A stretch of DNA of 64,000 nt, from the NCBI RefSeq assembly GCF_041146795.1, contig NC_135187.1:5281556-5345555 (forward strand). The letters run 5' to 3'. This document shows positions 45,726-57,039 of this stretch, in pieces. The DNA is from Maylandia zebra. Taxonomy: Eukaryota > Chordata > Actinopteri > Cichliformes > Cichlidae. The notes under the pieces were generated by a model. The model had not been told where the DNA came from. It did not search any database and was given only the letters and a program-made list of their open reading frames with translations. How positions within the stretch are numbered: the stretch's first letter is position 1; the number at the start of each line of letters is the position of its first letter. Both the position numbers and the translations under genes were made by a program.

Positions 45726-45784
45726 CAGAATGACTGCAGATTTACATTTTTTATTTAAAAAAAAGGATATATGTGGACTCCTGT

Positions 45785-46000
45785 TGACTTTGGTATATAT
45801 TCAACATTCAATAGAAATGGTTGAATAGCTTAGTTAACTTTAAATATGTATTAGCTAACTTCCATTATATGGAAAAAGGGGATTCAAAGAAAGCTTGTAG
45901 AATTTCCATCTTCACTTTTTTAGCACAGACAACTAAAAATGGCCTGTCTATTTCAGAAGCTTTTCATATCTGCAGTAATGCAGTGGGTTTACATCACTGC
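45785..46000 (+). repeat. Duplicated block B, copy 1
   Basis: Shared with 47365-47580. Landmarks in order are TATTCAACATTCA, TTCCATTATATGGA, TTCAAAGAAAGCTTGT, AACTAAAAATGG and TGTCTATTTCAGA. Confidence 0.8.
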
Positions 46001-46258
46001 ATCTGATGCTTTGCATTGCACGTGGTGATGTAGAATTTGGATGGCGCAGTTCGACCTTGGAAACACTTTCCACACTATCACAGTAGCAGGCAGGAATTCA
46101 CTCCTTAGAGTGACACATTCTCTAACAATTGTTTGTAGATGCAGTCTGGAAGCCTTGGTGCTTGATTATATACACCTGTGGCCCTGAATGTCATTGGCAC
46201 ACCTTAATTCAACGATTTAGATGGTTGAGTGAATACTTTTTGCAATATAGTGTATATA
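45980..46258 (-). mobile_element. Tc1-like transposon relic, internally deleted
   Basis: The minus strand starts with CACTATATTGCAAAAAGTATT and goes on through GGTGTGCCAATGACATT, GGGCCACAGGTGTATATAATC and TCAGATGCAGTGATGTAAACC. This matches the terminal repeat, 5' region and a later transposase stretch of an abundant fish Tc1 family. Most of the transposase gene is gone. The family recall is from memory. Confidence 0.75.
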
Positions 46259-47364
46259 AGATCCTGCATATCATCCTACTTTGGACTTCTGGCCTCTTCT
46301 TTAAGGTTAAATAAATCAATTTTACAGAAATTGCCTTACCAACTTGGTAACATTATTCCTAAGACTCTACTCAAGAATCACCAGATGTGGGGTCCTTAAT
46401 ATGACCATGAAATGCTTTCAGGAGAAAGGTTTTACACTCTGAGGAAACAAAGGTTGAGCTATATAAAAGGAAAAAAGAAGAAAAGGAAAAAAAAAAAAAA
46501 GGTTAAATAAAGTCCAACTTTATTAACTATGTTTAAGAAATAAAACTGTTATATGGGGATTTTAAATATCACATCATAGGTTCCTTTAGAATATTTTGTT
46601 ACTTTTGACCTCTGATTTCAATTTTACATTTCACATCTGCTTTTCATTCAAGCTAATCCCAAAATTCATCGTTTTTACTGCACTGCAAACTCCTTGATGT
46701 GCGTTTAAAAAGAAGAAAACGAAACACAGTATAATACTATTCCCCTCAAAGTACACACTGCCTTTGAGCTTGCTTCAGGAAAGGTATCTGAGTCAAAACT
46801 CAAAACATTGGATAAACTAACCCATGACCATGAAACCTTAATTCTATCATTAATGATGAAGAGTATATAAAGATAAAAGATCATAACTTCATGAGATTAG
46901 ATAAAGATATATATTCATTATACATGGATTTATGATTTTGAGCACATTAAACCATCAAACAAAGCTACAGGAAACTGTCTCAAGATGTTAACAAAACGTG
47001 ATATAAAACAAGGTATGTTCAGGAAAGTGTTATGCCAAGAACTGAAAATTATTAGTCTTACCAGTGGAAACAAAAACAGCAGCTCTTCAAAAGAAAAGAT
47101 CCGAGATAATGAGCACAAAGGCGGTTTCTGCTGTTTAGAGATGTAAAGCTGCAGCAGTCAAAGGAGAAATAAATATGGCACTGCAGGGACTGCACAGTTT
47201 TCTTCAACCACACACAGGAAAGGGAAGAAGAAAACCACCACTGTATTGTGGTTCTATGTTCAGCCACTCAAATTAAAGCTTACATTCACATCTGTCCACC
47301 AAACATGACTCTGCAGATTACGTCTTTGACCCTTAGAAGAAAAAAGACATATGGCCTTGTGTTG

Positions 47365-47580
47365 TTTTTGGTATGTATTCAACATTCATTAGAATTTGTT
47401 GCATAGATTAGCTAAATTTAGATAACCAGTTACTCTTTTCCATTATATGGAGGAAAAGGGTTTCAAAGAAAGCTTGTGGAATTCCCCTCTTCTCTTTTCT
47501 AACACAGAAAGGTGCAACTAAAAATGGTCTGTCTATTTCAGAGGTTTGGTTATACTTGCACTAATGCAGTGCACGTTTGG
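47365..47580 (+). repeat. Duplicated block B, copy 2
   Basis: The second copy of 45785-46000, in the same orientation. The order along the chromosome is A, B, B, A. Confidence 0.8.
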
Positions 47581-47694
47581 GGAACTACTCTTTTGTTGCT
47601 AGAAATATTCCTCTGTGTGTGTTTGGTTGATGATTAATGGTTGATCAGCAGCTAAAGAAAGCAAATGACACCACTTACCCAATTCAGAGTTGTG

Positions 47695-47975
47695 GGAAGC
47701 TGCAGCCTGTCCCCACTGCGATAGGACGAGAGGCAGGGTACACCCTGGACAGGTGGCTGGTCTGTTGTGGAGCTAATTACAATCATTTGCACCAGTATTC
47801 ATTGCTATAGGCAATTTAGAATCACCATGAGCTTTGGGAGAAAGACAGAATATACAGTCACAGGGACAATGTGGAAACTCCACACAGGAAAAACCTGAAT
47901 TTGAACCTTGGACCTTCTTGCTGTGATTTAAGAATGACCAACAACCACACCGCTCTAGTGCAACTTAATGATTTG
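47695..47975 (-). mobile_element. RTE-type LINE/retroposon 3' fragment
   Basis: GAGAGGCAGGGTACACCCTG, GACAGGTGGCTGGTCTGT, GGCAATTTAGAATCACCA, GTGGAAACTCCACACAGGAA and GAACCTTGGACCTTCTTGCT. This is the antisense of the same family whose end lies at 15925-16058, but covers a longer stretch. Confidence 0.75.
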
Positions 47976-48004
47976 CTGTTTGAAAATTAACAAAAAGAAA
48001 CTCT

Positions 48005-48070
48005 AATTCTTACAACTTGATCTATATTGTCAACATACAGAAAGTACTGTTTAACAATTTAAAATATCAT
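48005..48070 (+). repeat. Duplicated block A, copy 2
   Basis: The second copy of the 45405-45480 block, nearly identical over about 58 bp. Confidence 0.85.
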
Positions 48071-48422
48071 ATGATATTTGACCTCTGACCTCTCCTTTAA
48101 GGTCAGTAGAATGATTTGATGGCTAAAGTGATAATGATCCTATACGAAGCTATTTAAATCAGTTTCTTACTGCCATTGTTATATTAAACAAATGTGCATA
48201 TAGGGAAAGATACACTATATCATTCATCTGCCTTCAAACAAATAAAATATTTTGACCAGAAGCATATTTTGTGAGGTCAGAACAGTGAGGTCAGGTCAGT
48301 GATCTGTTGGGTTGAGTCTGGACTCAGTTATGTCTTCCACACCAGACCTTGCTTAGTGCACAGTTGGAACAGGAAAAAGTCATCCCCAAACACTTCCCAG
48401 AAGTAGAATTATTTTTTCTAAG

Positions 48423-49242
48423 TGTGGTAGGACTTGACTTAAGCGGTCAAAGAAGTGCAGGAGACTGATGCTGTCCAGTGTAGCAAGTGATTTATTCACC
48501 ATTTTGTGACCCAAACAATATTTACAAAGAAACAAATAAGAAACTCAACTCTATAATAACCTCAGTTCAAATAAACATAACTGAACTTAAATCAACGGAA
48601 ATTAAGGTCAAACTGCACACAGCTACACTGACCTGAACCTTTTTTTTTTTTTTTTTTTTTTGTCCTTGAAACACCTGAGTTCTTCTGCTTAAATAGTCCA
48701 CTTAACCAAACAATTTCTCCTGTGGACTATTCCATTCAGTAGGTAGGTAAGATGAACATGATTATATTCAAACCTCTACTACTCCTCTTTACTGGCAACA
48801 TAAACTCTGTGGTGTAATCAATACATATTACAACAATGAATCTATTTCTTCATAAACCCTCTAAAATCAACTTTATTAAATTATAAGAGTTCTTCCCCTT
48901 CTGCACTTGGTCTCTTCCTGTGACCTCAGATGAACCCAGAAGCTATAAAGCAGGAAGTAAAACTAAATTTTCTCCTTTTGTTTCTGGAAGACAGGTAGGT
49001 AAGGTAAGTTCTAAACAATACAAATTAACAGTTGAAATAAATAACATGTTAACTTAACAAACTTGTAGGGATTGATTTAAACCAAGATGTTATATCATAT
49101 AATCTGTAAAAGTGCAAAACATAAACAAACCCGGGATAGTAGATGTTTGCCTATTGCAGATTACATGTGAAATATGGTTAAATCAAAACAAGAATGTTAA
49201 CTAAGAATATAGACAAATGGTCTTCTCACCCACTTTGTCACA
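48423..49242 (-). mobile_element. Solo LTR, 820 bp, TSD CTAAG
   Basis: Begins TGTGGTAGGAC and ends TTTGTCACA on plus, with a perfect 5-bp duplication CTAAG at 48418-48422 and 49243-49247. A minus-strand AATAAA (plus TTTATTCACC at about 48491) near the left end suggests minus orientation. A poly-T tract lies inside at about 48642-48661. No coding part is present. Confidence 0.75.
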
Positions 49243-51099
49243 CTAAGCAATTAATTGATTACGGAGAGAAGAAATGAATTTACTGGTTAACCGCTCACTG
49301 ACAAGTGCAGTTCATTAGGTTTTCTAGGTTTACAGTGTTTTAGGAGGGTTTGTGGTTACAGTGTTATGTTTAACTTATGTGGTTAGCACATCTCAGATCA
49401 GTTTCACTTGAATATCTTCTGATCTGCCTGCACTTCTCTGCCTGTGGGGGCATGTCAGTAATAAATAACAGAATAAAAGAATGTTAACAATTTGGGGCAT
49501 TTCAGAAAATCTAAATACCTGAAATACAATGAAGTGGAAACACTGCTTTGAAACTTTTTCCTGTGATTTTTACTGTTTAAAAGTGAAGAAATCTCTGTGT
49601 GCAGGCTTATGTGGTCTCTGGATTCAGTCTCTCAGACAGTTCAGAGAGGTTGTTAGGAGCTGTAAAATGCAAAACACACTGTTAGTCCTCTGATCCTGGA
49701 CTGGATTTTATGTACAAAATAACCGAAAACAGTTGGTACTGTATGAATATAGTTTTTCTTCACAGACACCTCAGAGCAAAGAAAAGAACTGAGTCTTGTA
49801 TTATCACTTCCTTCCTGTTTTAGTGAACTGCTAGCTTCAGTTTTCCAGTCTTTTTAAAAACATCAGCTCACCTCCTTTAGTGCTCTCACATTTCTTCTTT
49901 TTGTAAACAACAAATCCAACTGCAGCAACGAGCATGAGAGGAACAAGAACAACCACAACAGCAGTGATGGGGATCTTCGTGTCAGCACGCCTTTCTGCTC
50001 AGTAAAACATAATTAGATCATAATTTATATACAGTACATCCTTCCTCCTATGACACAGAGTATTTATGCAATACTGTAATCTCTATGGTGCTACATATAT
50101 GTGAGTATGTGTGTCTGTAAAAGTATATGTATATAATATATATGTGCAAGTATATAGTATTTACTGCATACTTCAAAGCAGGTCTGAAAAATGCTAATAA
50201 TAGTTGTATAATTATAATATATAACAGTAATGTGAAATTGGAAAAAGAGTTAAATTCTCCCATCATCTGCCCAGGGATTTGTAAAAGGCACTTTTTGCTA
50301 AATAAATGTAAATTTCAGGTTCGTTATCCACATATTTGGTGCTGCCTCTTTTGATCTATGAAGCCAGTGAAATGGCATAAATCTGAGTGTATAATAGCTA
50401 AGGGAGGGTGGCAGTTTTTTTTTTTCTTTGTATCTTATTAGGCTATCCCTGACTAACTTTTCCTCCAGTCAATAAACGGTAATAATATTTTTTACTATTC
50501 TGAGAGCACAAAAACATCAGAGCACTGTGTTTCTCACTTTCATCATTGCTAATTTTATTTTACCCCAATTGGTCCTGATCGTTGATTTATTCAACTTGGT
50601 GATGATGTTGTCCTCCACACCAGAGAACTGGAACACACAGCTGTAGCTCGTCCAGTCTTCAGATGGCACTGATGAAGCGTTCATGTTAACACTTAACTGG
50701 AAGGTCCCGTCATGGTTGTGGAGAATCTCTCCTTTCTCCACATGGTCTTGGATCTCCACTCCATCCTTCCTCCAGAACATCATGGCTGTATTAGGATAGA
50801 AACCTGTAGCGTGGCAGGTGACTAGAGCGAAGGGAGTCTTCTGGAGGAGAGACACTGTGGGAACCACTGCAGAGAAAGATGTGTTTAAAAAAGACTTAAT
50901 ACATCTTTGTAAATGGATAATGCTCCACAATTTGATTTGAAGTTTGTGAATCTTATAACTCAAGGAGGAAGCCACTAAGGATTTTGAAATTCATACCATA
51001 GTTGCACTTCCTAAAAATAATTTTTTGAAGGAAAAAAGAGAAATCATGTTAAATCCTGAATTACCTATGTGATATCTATCAGTTTGGAAAGCTTTAAAA

Positions 51100-51599
51100 A
51101 GCCTCTTTTGTCCCTTGCTCCCTGGGTCCTAGACATGTCTTTGTGTTTTGCCTCCCGTTTCTGTTTCCATGTTCCCATGTCTGTTCCTCCCCCCCGGGTC
51201 CCAGTGTTAATCCGTGCATCTAGTCTGCATCTTAGTTTGTTTCCCATTTTATTTTGACAGTCTCGTGTCCCATATTCATTTTGTTCAGTTTTGCTTCCTC
51301 CTGTGTCATGTCTATTCATCCCGGTGTGTTTCCACTTCCCTCGTCACCCTCTTCATCTATGTGTATAGATTGTGTGAGTTTCCCTGTGTTCATCGTCAGA
51401 TCATCTGCAATCCTTCCCTGTGTCTCCATGCTCCCTTGTACTCCAGGTTTCTGATTGTTTAACTTTCCCAGTTTACGTTTTCATGTTTTTTAGCACCCAA
51501 AATAAAGGGTGAACATTTTGTTAAAAGGTCTAGTTACTCTTTTAGTGTCTGCATTTGGGTCCTTATAAGCCACACGGTCTGCAGCCTCAGACCGTGACA
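51100..51599 (+). mobile_element. Probable LTR fragment
   Basis: C/T-rich sequence ending in CAAAATAAAGG (about 51497), then GCATTTGGGTCCTTATAAGCC and CCGTGACA at 51592-51599. It has the same 3' layout as the solo LTR at 38399 (AATAAA, TTTGGATCC, CCCTGACA). The left end and a target duplication were not found, so it is probably truncated. It lies in the alpha2-alpha3 intron of the class I pseudogene. Confidence 0.5.
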
Positions 51600-52673
51600 G
51601 GTGGTTATGAAAGAAAAGAACCCAGAACAACATCTAAAGAACTGCAGGCCTCTCTTGCTTCAGTTAATGTCAGTTTTCATGATTTAACAATAACAAACAA
51701 AAAATGGCATCCACTCAAAAGTCCCAAGGCAAAAGCCACTCGTTAAAATCAGCCTAAATGTTTTGCCATTTTCTCTTTAAAAAACAACTGTATTGTAATG
51801 AAGATAATCCAACATAAAATGAACATTACTACATCCATTTGAAGATGATGTGATTCTACCTGTTCTCTGCAGGGAGAAGTCCCCACTGTCCACATACATC
51901 TTCAGCTACGTTGGACACATCTGAGTGAGGAAGTTTTCATTGTGTTTGAGTACAGACCTGTCAGCGTCCCAGGTCTGTTTGGTAATGAGAGCTTCTGGGT
52001 TCAATGCAATCCATGTCAGTGTCTTCACATCAAAATCCTCTCCATTCCATCCATACTTTATCACACCTGTCACCTCACCAGTGTTTTCATCCCATCCACA
52101 GCCACTTATTATCTGTAAAATCTGGACACCTGAAGAAAGACAGAGAAACAAAAATTGCACTGAACTATCTGAATATTCTACATTATGTGGCACATGAAAA
52201 AGGAAACTGGGTCAACCCAGGACTGATCTGACAGACATCCTGCATATAAACTCTAAGACGAAGAATGTAAAGTTAATAGTATTCAAGACATTCTTTTAAT
52301 ACACATATAAATTCAGCAAATCTATTATTTTGTCATGTTTTTAAATCATATTGACGTTGTAAGGTTTGATGACTTAAGACTTTAAATATTTAACAATTTA
52401 ATGATTAACAAAATAATTTTACATACATCAACTTTATTGAGGTACATTTATAATGATTTATAATGATGCAATATAATATAATGCAATATAATGATGCAAT
52501 ACCAAATTCTATGTGCAATAACCCAACTGTATATACATAACACTATTTATTACATATTACTTTTTTTTTTAAAACCAGCTTGTATATTTGTACATTTTAT
52601 ATATATATTTTTTCCCTCTGTTAATACTGTCCATGTGTATATAGTGCTGCAGAACTGTGCCCCCACCCCCAAA

Positions 52674-52985
52674 GGGCGACCGTGGCTCAGGGGGTTGGGA
52701 AGCGTATCTGTAACCGGAAGGTCGCCGGTTCGATCCCCGGGCTCTCTGTCCTGGTCGTTGTGTCCTTGGGCAAGATACTTTACCCTACCGCCTACTGGTG
52801 TTGGCCAGAGGGGCCGATGGCGCGATATGGCAGCCTCGCTTCTGTCAGTCTGCCCCAGGGCAGCTGTGGCTACAACTGTAGCTGCCTCCACCAGTGTGTG
52901 AATGCGAGAGTGAATGAATAGTGGCATTGTAAAGCGCTTTGGGTATCTTGAAAAGCGCTATATAAATCCAATCCATTATTATTCT
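52674..52985 (+). mobile_element. tRNA-derived SINE, full length
   Basis: The head GGGCGACCGTGGCTCAGGGG contains an A box and GGTCGCCGGTTCGATCCCCG a B box. The body is TGTCCTTGGGCAAGATACTT and GCCCCAGGGCAGCTGTGGCTA. The 3' end AAAGCGCTTTGGGTATCTTG, AAAAGCGCTATATAAATCCA is followed by an ATTATTATTCT tail. It is inserted in the alpha1-alpha2 intron of the class I pseudogene. Confidence 0.9.
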
Positions 52986-53288
52986 ATTCTATTTAATCTA
53001 AAGAATAACATTTAATACTGCACCTCCACTTTGGTTGAACTGCTGCTTCAAACTAGAAATCTGGGTTCTGAAGAAGCTTGGCAGACTCAGAAAACACTGC
53101 TGAGTGAACATCTCCAACATCTGAGCCTTTTTATCAAATATTTTCTTCATCCTGTCTTGGTTCCAGTGTCTTGCTGTTTCTGTCACAGTATACTGTCTGA
53201 ATGCCATCGATCACTATAACACCCATAAACTCTGAGATATTTGAGTCTTCATAGGATCCAGTGAAGAAACTATTTAGTGAGTGTTTTG

Positions 53289-54750
53289 CTGTGGAAAGAA
53301 TATATCTCATATTAGTAAATATTTGAATAAAACATAATATTATCAGAAATGTTTCCTTTAGTATAATTCAGCAGATTCTTACAAAACCTTTATTACAAGA
53401 GATCCAACTCTGTGAGTGTGATCAATTAAAAATAGCCTTATAAGAGAGAATCTTAATCTTATTTATATTTTGACAAATACATGGTGAAAAAAACTGGGTC
53501 CGACTAAAATGTGGAGTAACAGCTCTACTCTGAGCCCCTCCCAAACTCCCAAGCTCTATTTCTAAGGCTGAGCACAACCAATCTTTCAAGAGATGTCATT
53601 TCCACTGCTTGTATTGGTGATCTCATTCTTTTGGTCACTATACCTAGAACTGTCCATGGGTGAAGGTAGTAACATAGATCGACCAGTTAATTAATAGCTT
53701 CACTTTCATGCTCAGGTCTCTCTTCTCCACAATAAATCTTCGTGTCTGTTGCCGTTTGACAGTGTCTCTTCATTCTTGAAAAAGACAGTGAGGCACTTGA
53801 ATTCCTTCACTTTGAGCAGTAACTAGTTCTAGTTGAGTGGACATCTTTTTGCAAATTTAGACCATGGTCTGAGACTTTGAGGTACCACTTCTTATCGCAG
53901 CTATACTTCACATTTGACTGCAAGCCATGCCAGTGTGAGTTGCAGGTCATCGCTCGATGAAACCAACTAAACCACATCGTCTCCAAAAAGCAAAGACAAG
54001 ATTCTGAGGCCAATCATCCAGACACGCTCTGTTCCTTTGGTTATACCTATAATTTTTTTTTGCCCAGATTCCAGATTCTTTCTCCAGGTATCAGACTCAT
54101 CAATCAGTTTTGGACAGGTGGTAATGCTTTTCTTCTTGTGCCAACAATAACAACATATTCATTTTACAAAAAACTTGTATGTTTTCTTCACATAAGTGTT
54201 GTGAAATTTCTCATACATATGTTATAGAAGCTTGTTTGATTTAAGATGGACTAACACATACTTCTTCTTTTTACAGCCATTTTTTTTCCAATAAAAAGAT
54301 TGCAAAAGAAGATGAACTATTTGGACTTGTGAATATGTAAACTGGAAATAATACAGAGATTAAATATGTGTCAGCAACTGAAAAACAAATTTAGAAAAAT
54401 AATTTAAAAACATATTCAGTTGTTAGAAAACTTTGTCAGTGTGCATCTGATATAAAACCTAGAACATTTATAACTTTGCAGATTTTTTGATGTAAATATG
54501 TCAAAATATTGTCTGGTGCTAAAGTCCAGAGCACATCATATTACACCAAATTTGACACACCTCACATGATGCAATACCTCATCTCTGTAAATCAGTAATC
54601 GATAAAGATATATTGATAATGGAACTGTAACTGCTAAATTCATATCAATTGCCATCCCAAATCCTTATACAACCTCTCCAAGAGCTTGGTCCGCATAGCT
54701 GGCAATAAGTCAGACTTGTAAACTTGGTGTGTATTGTATTGTATTGTACC
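53289..54750. other. Gene-free stretch
   Basis: No exon is recognised with confidence. A minus-strand ATG near 53718 followed by a weakly hydrophobic stretch (MKVKLLINWSIYVTTF) was considered as the missing class I leader but has no good donor. The rest is AT-rich. Confidence 0.4.
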
Positions 54751-54759
54751 CTGCCAGGG

Positions 54760-55110
54760 CTTCCCTTTGTCACTGATTCTGTTCATAATTTTTATGCATA
54801 GAATTTCTAGGCTTAGCCAAGAAGATTAAGGCTCTTGGACAGTCTCAGAATCTTATCTCTGCCTCAGATGATTTGGTTGTTTTGGCTTCATCAGGCAGTG
54901 GCCTCGAGCTGGCACTGGAGAAGTTTGCAGCTGAGTGTGAAACGACAAGAATGAGAACTGGCACCTCCTAGTCTGAGGCTAAGGTCCTCAGCTGTCCTCA
55001 CCCTTAGAGATAGGGTGAGGTGTTCGGCCATCGGGAAGGGGCTCAGAGTACAGCTGCAGCTCATCCACATCGAAAGGAACCAGACTATTGTGTTATACTG
55101 TTGCTTCAGA
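54760..55110 (+). mobile_element. Non-LTR retrotransposon RT fragment
   Basis: Degraded frame reading CPLSLILF, then SASDDLVVLASSGSGLELAL, EKFAAECETTRMRTGTS and SEAKVL. This recalls the YADD...FAAECEAAGMRISTSKSEAMVL region of an abundant fish LINE. Stops and frame changes are present. Confidence 0.65.
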
Positions 55111-55123
55111 TTTTCGGTGTCTG

Positions 55124-55782
55124 TGTTACGCCCCTAGTCTAGGCGTGTAGGGACGCACATAAGGTTGGAGGAGAGAGACAAATCCCCGCCCTGGTTCCCA
55201 AGCCAAACATCCAAACCAGTTGTGAGTAAAAAAAAGGTGATTTTATTTAAGGACAAGAAGCATAGCTCCAGGGTGAGCCCAGGCCAAAATAATAAACAAA
55301 ACCAACTAAGTCCCACCAGAAAAGACTAACTAAACCCTAGGAAATAAATAGAACAAACAAATGACAGGGCTATCCCTCGCTCCCTGACCCAGAAAACAGG
55401 AGAAAACGATTCCAAAAGAAAAGGCAGCTCACCCCTTCCGCTTCAGCCCACGAGTGCCTAAGCTCTCAGCTAATGCACTTTTACAATTCACCCTCACACA
55501 AATACACAAGATAAGCACAGGCTGGGAAAACCAGGGTCAGGACCGCGACGGCTGTCAGGCTACTCGCTCGTTCCGCTCGTTCCGCTCGTTCCGCTCGTTC
55601 CACTCTCTCTCTCTTCCTCGGAGCTGTCAGAGCGGCTTTTTGAAGGTGGTCAACCGCTCCATGGTCCAATCAGTCGCTCACGACTCCTCATTAGGGGAGG
55701 GACCTGGAAAAAGTCTTAAGCACAGTACAGAAAACACAGACAGAAAACAGCCCACACAGTCCTCATGGCCACAGCCGTAACA
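55124..55782 (-). mobile_element. Solo LTR, 659 bp, TSD GTCTG
   Basis: Begins TGTTACGCC and ends GCCGTAACA on plus, flanked by a perfect GTCTG at 55119-55123 and 55783-55787. A minus-strand AATAAA (plus TTTATTTAAGG, about 55236) near the left end implies minus orientation. A small tandem array of CGCTCGTTC units lies at 55566-55600. No internal genes. Confidence 0.85.
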
Positions 55783-55787
55783 GTCTG

Positions 55788-56130
55788 CAACCACATTAGG
55801 CAGTTTAGATAAAAAAAAAATTAGCTAGAAAACCAATGTCATTTCCTGTGCTGAGAATGATCACTTCAATTATATGATTAGATTTGCCTCAGTAAATTTG
55901 TCAATGGTCACCATATCACACATGACCTCAGAATTTATTTTTTCATGTAAAACTCTTACACCATTAAAGAAACCCTATGATCCATCCATCCTTGGGTGAG
56001 AACACTTCAAAGGAAAAGGAAGAGCTAGCACAATGCGGACGATCTGATTTCCTCGTGTCAGCATTGTTCCCACATCATCATAATTAATGTTGTTCCAGGT
56101 TCAACATTGCAAGTGACCAATCACCTTCTT
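55788..56130. other. Gene-free stretch
   Basis: AT-rich, nothing recognised apart from a poly-A run at about 55810-55819. Confidence 0.4.
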
Positions 56131-56139
56131 GTGACGTAA
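56117..56139 (+). promoter_or_regulatory. CCAAT and CRE-like promoter of the Ulp1-like gene
   Basis: CCAAT at 56117-56121 and TGACGTAA at 56132-56139 lie directly upstream of a likely non-coding first exon that ends at the donor ACG|GTAAGC (56259). No TATA box is evident. Confidence 0.45.
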
Positions 56140-56603
56140 TTCCTTTGCGACTTCGAAATACCCGCCTTCGATTATTTCGAAATACAAGTGAAGAAGCGAA
56201 AAACCGCCGCCTGTCCGCCGAATTTGAAGTCAATTTAGGATACTTTCCTTTAATAAACGGTAAGCATTATACATATGTTCCTCACTTGGCTTGCTGTTTG
56301 TTTGCTAGCGATAGGCTACTTGACGACAGCATTAGCTAACCAGTGTTCTCTAGACCAGCGTTCCCCAACTTTTTGGGTGTTTCGTGGCCCGGGGGTTGGG
56401 TCAGGCAAAATTGCAGTAGCTTCCCTGATCATTTTACAAACATAAGTGAAGAGAATCTGGACTAAAAGGCCTAGACTTATGGTTGTGTGCTGAATCTATG
56501 AATCAAACTATCACCTGGAAACATAATTAACTGGTCCATAGCTGTGAAACTGGACATGAGTTCTTGATTCTATGGAGATTAACAGTAATCCAGAAATTTA
56601 CAA

Positions 56604-56926
56604 ATTTGTCCTGGTACATCGCGTAAATGTTGTCCCTGGGACATTGTGTAAATGTTGTCCCTGGGACATTGTGTAAATGTTGTCCCTGGGACATTGTGTA
56701 AATGTTGTCCCTGGGACATCATGTAGAATTTGCCCTGGGACATCGTGTAGATGTTGTCCCTGGGACATTGTGTAAATGTTGTCCCTGGGACATTGTGTAA
56801 ATGTTGTCCCTGGGACATCATGTAGAATTTGCCCTGGGACATCGTGTAGATGTTGTCCCTGGGACATCGTGTAAATGTTGTCCCTGGGACATCGTGTAGA
56901 TGTTGTCCCTGGGACATCGTGTGATA
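56604..56926. repeat. Minisatellite, about 13 units of 24-25 bp
   Basis: The unit is approximately TAAATGTTGTCCCTGGGACATTGTG, with a variant TAGAATTTGCCCTGGGACATCGTG. The variant unit recurs at regular steps, giving a higher-order pattern. It lies in intron 1 of the Ulp1-like gene. Confidence 0.93.
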
Positions 56927-57039
56927 GCTTGTAAATAATGGAATGAAAATTATTGATTGTTATTAACTTGTGAAAAAGAAGTGTAACAAATCCACATGTT
57001 ATGTTCTTACACCCTTACAGAAACTGTGACTCCTTCACA

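Larger units (their letters stand above)
45000..48417. other. Intergenic stretch with duplicated blocks and relics
   Basis: No gene is seen. It holds two duplicated block pairs (listed separately), a LINE scrap at 45610-45725, a Tc1 relic, a poly-A tract at about 46488-46502 and an RTE-type tail at 47695-47975. Confidence 0.5.
49607..53288 (-). pseudogene. MHC class I pseudogene (gene 3)
   Basis: Minus-strand exons with intact GT-AG borders: alpha1 53288-53024, alpha2 52129-51860, alpha3 50866-50564, transmembrane 49994-49872 and tail 49659-49607. Alpha1 is 265 nt, against 270 in gene 2. A 5-nt deletion where the others encode Asp-Trp shifts the frame and meets a stop at once. Alpha2 lacks 9 nt after GEDF and has TAG in place of the conserved Trp167 codon (CPT then stop). 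Alpha3 is open and normal in length (303 nt; CHATGFYPNTAMMFWRKDG). The membrane exon is open (ITAVVVVLVPLMLVAAVGFV then VYKKKK) and the tail ends LSERLNPETT. No convincing leader exon was found upstream. Alpha3 and TM could still be read from an internal start, but the full gene is dead. A SINE lies between alpha2 and alpha1. Confidence 0.92.

Noticed and set aside
52674-52745. tRNA gene
   Set aside because: A and B boxes are present, but the sequence continues into a SINE body and tail shared with 21773-21965 and 23139-23392.
53650-53720. Leader exon for class I pseudogene 3 (MKVKLLINWSIYVTTF)
   Set aside because: Weakly hydrophobic, no good donor at the expected phase, and no similarity to the leaders of genes 1 and 2.
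55481-55669. Repeated ERAERAERA frame
   Set aside because: Translation of a short tandem array inside a solo LTR.
56604-56926. CRISPR-like array
   Set aside because: Units are contiguous with no unique spacers, in a eukaryotic intron; it is a minisatellite.
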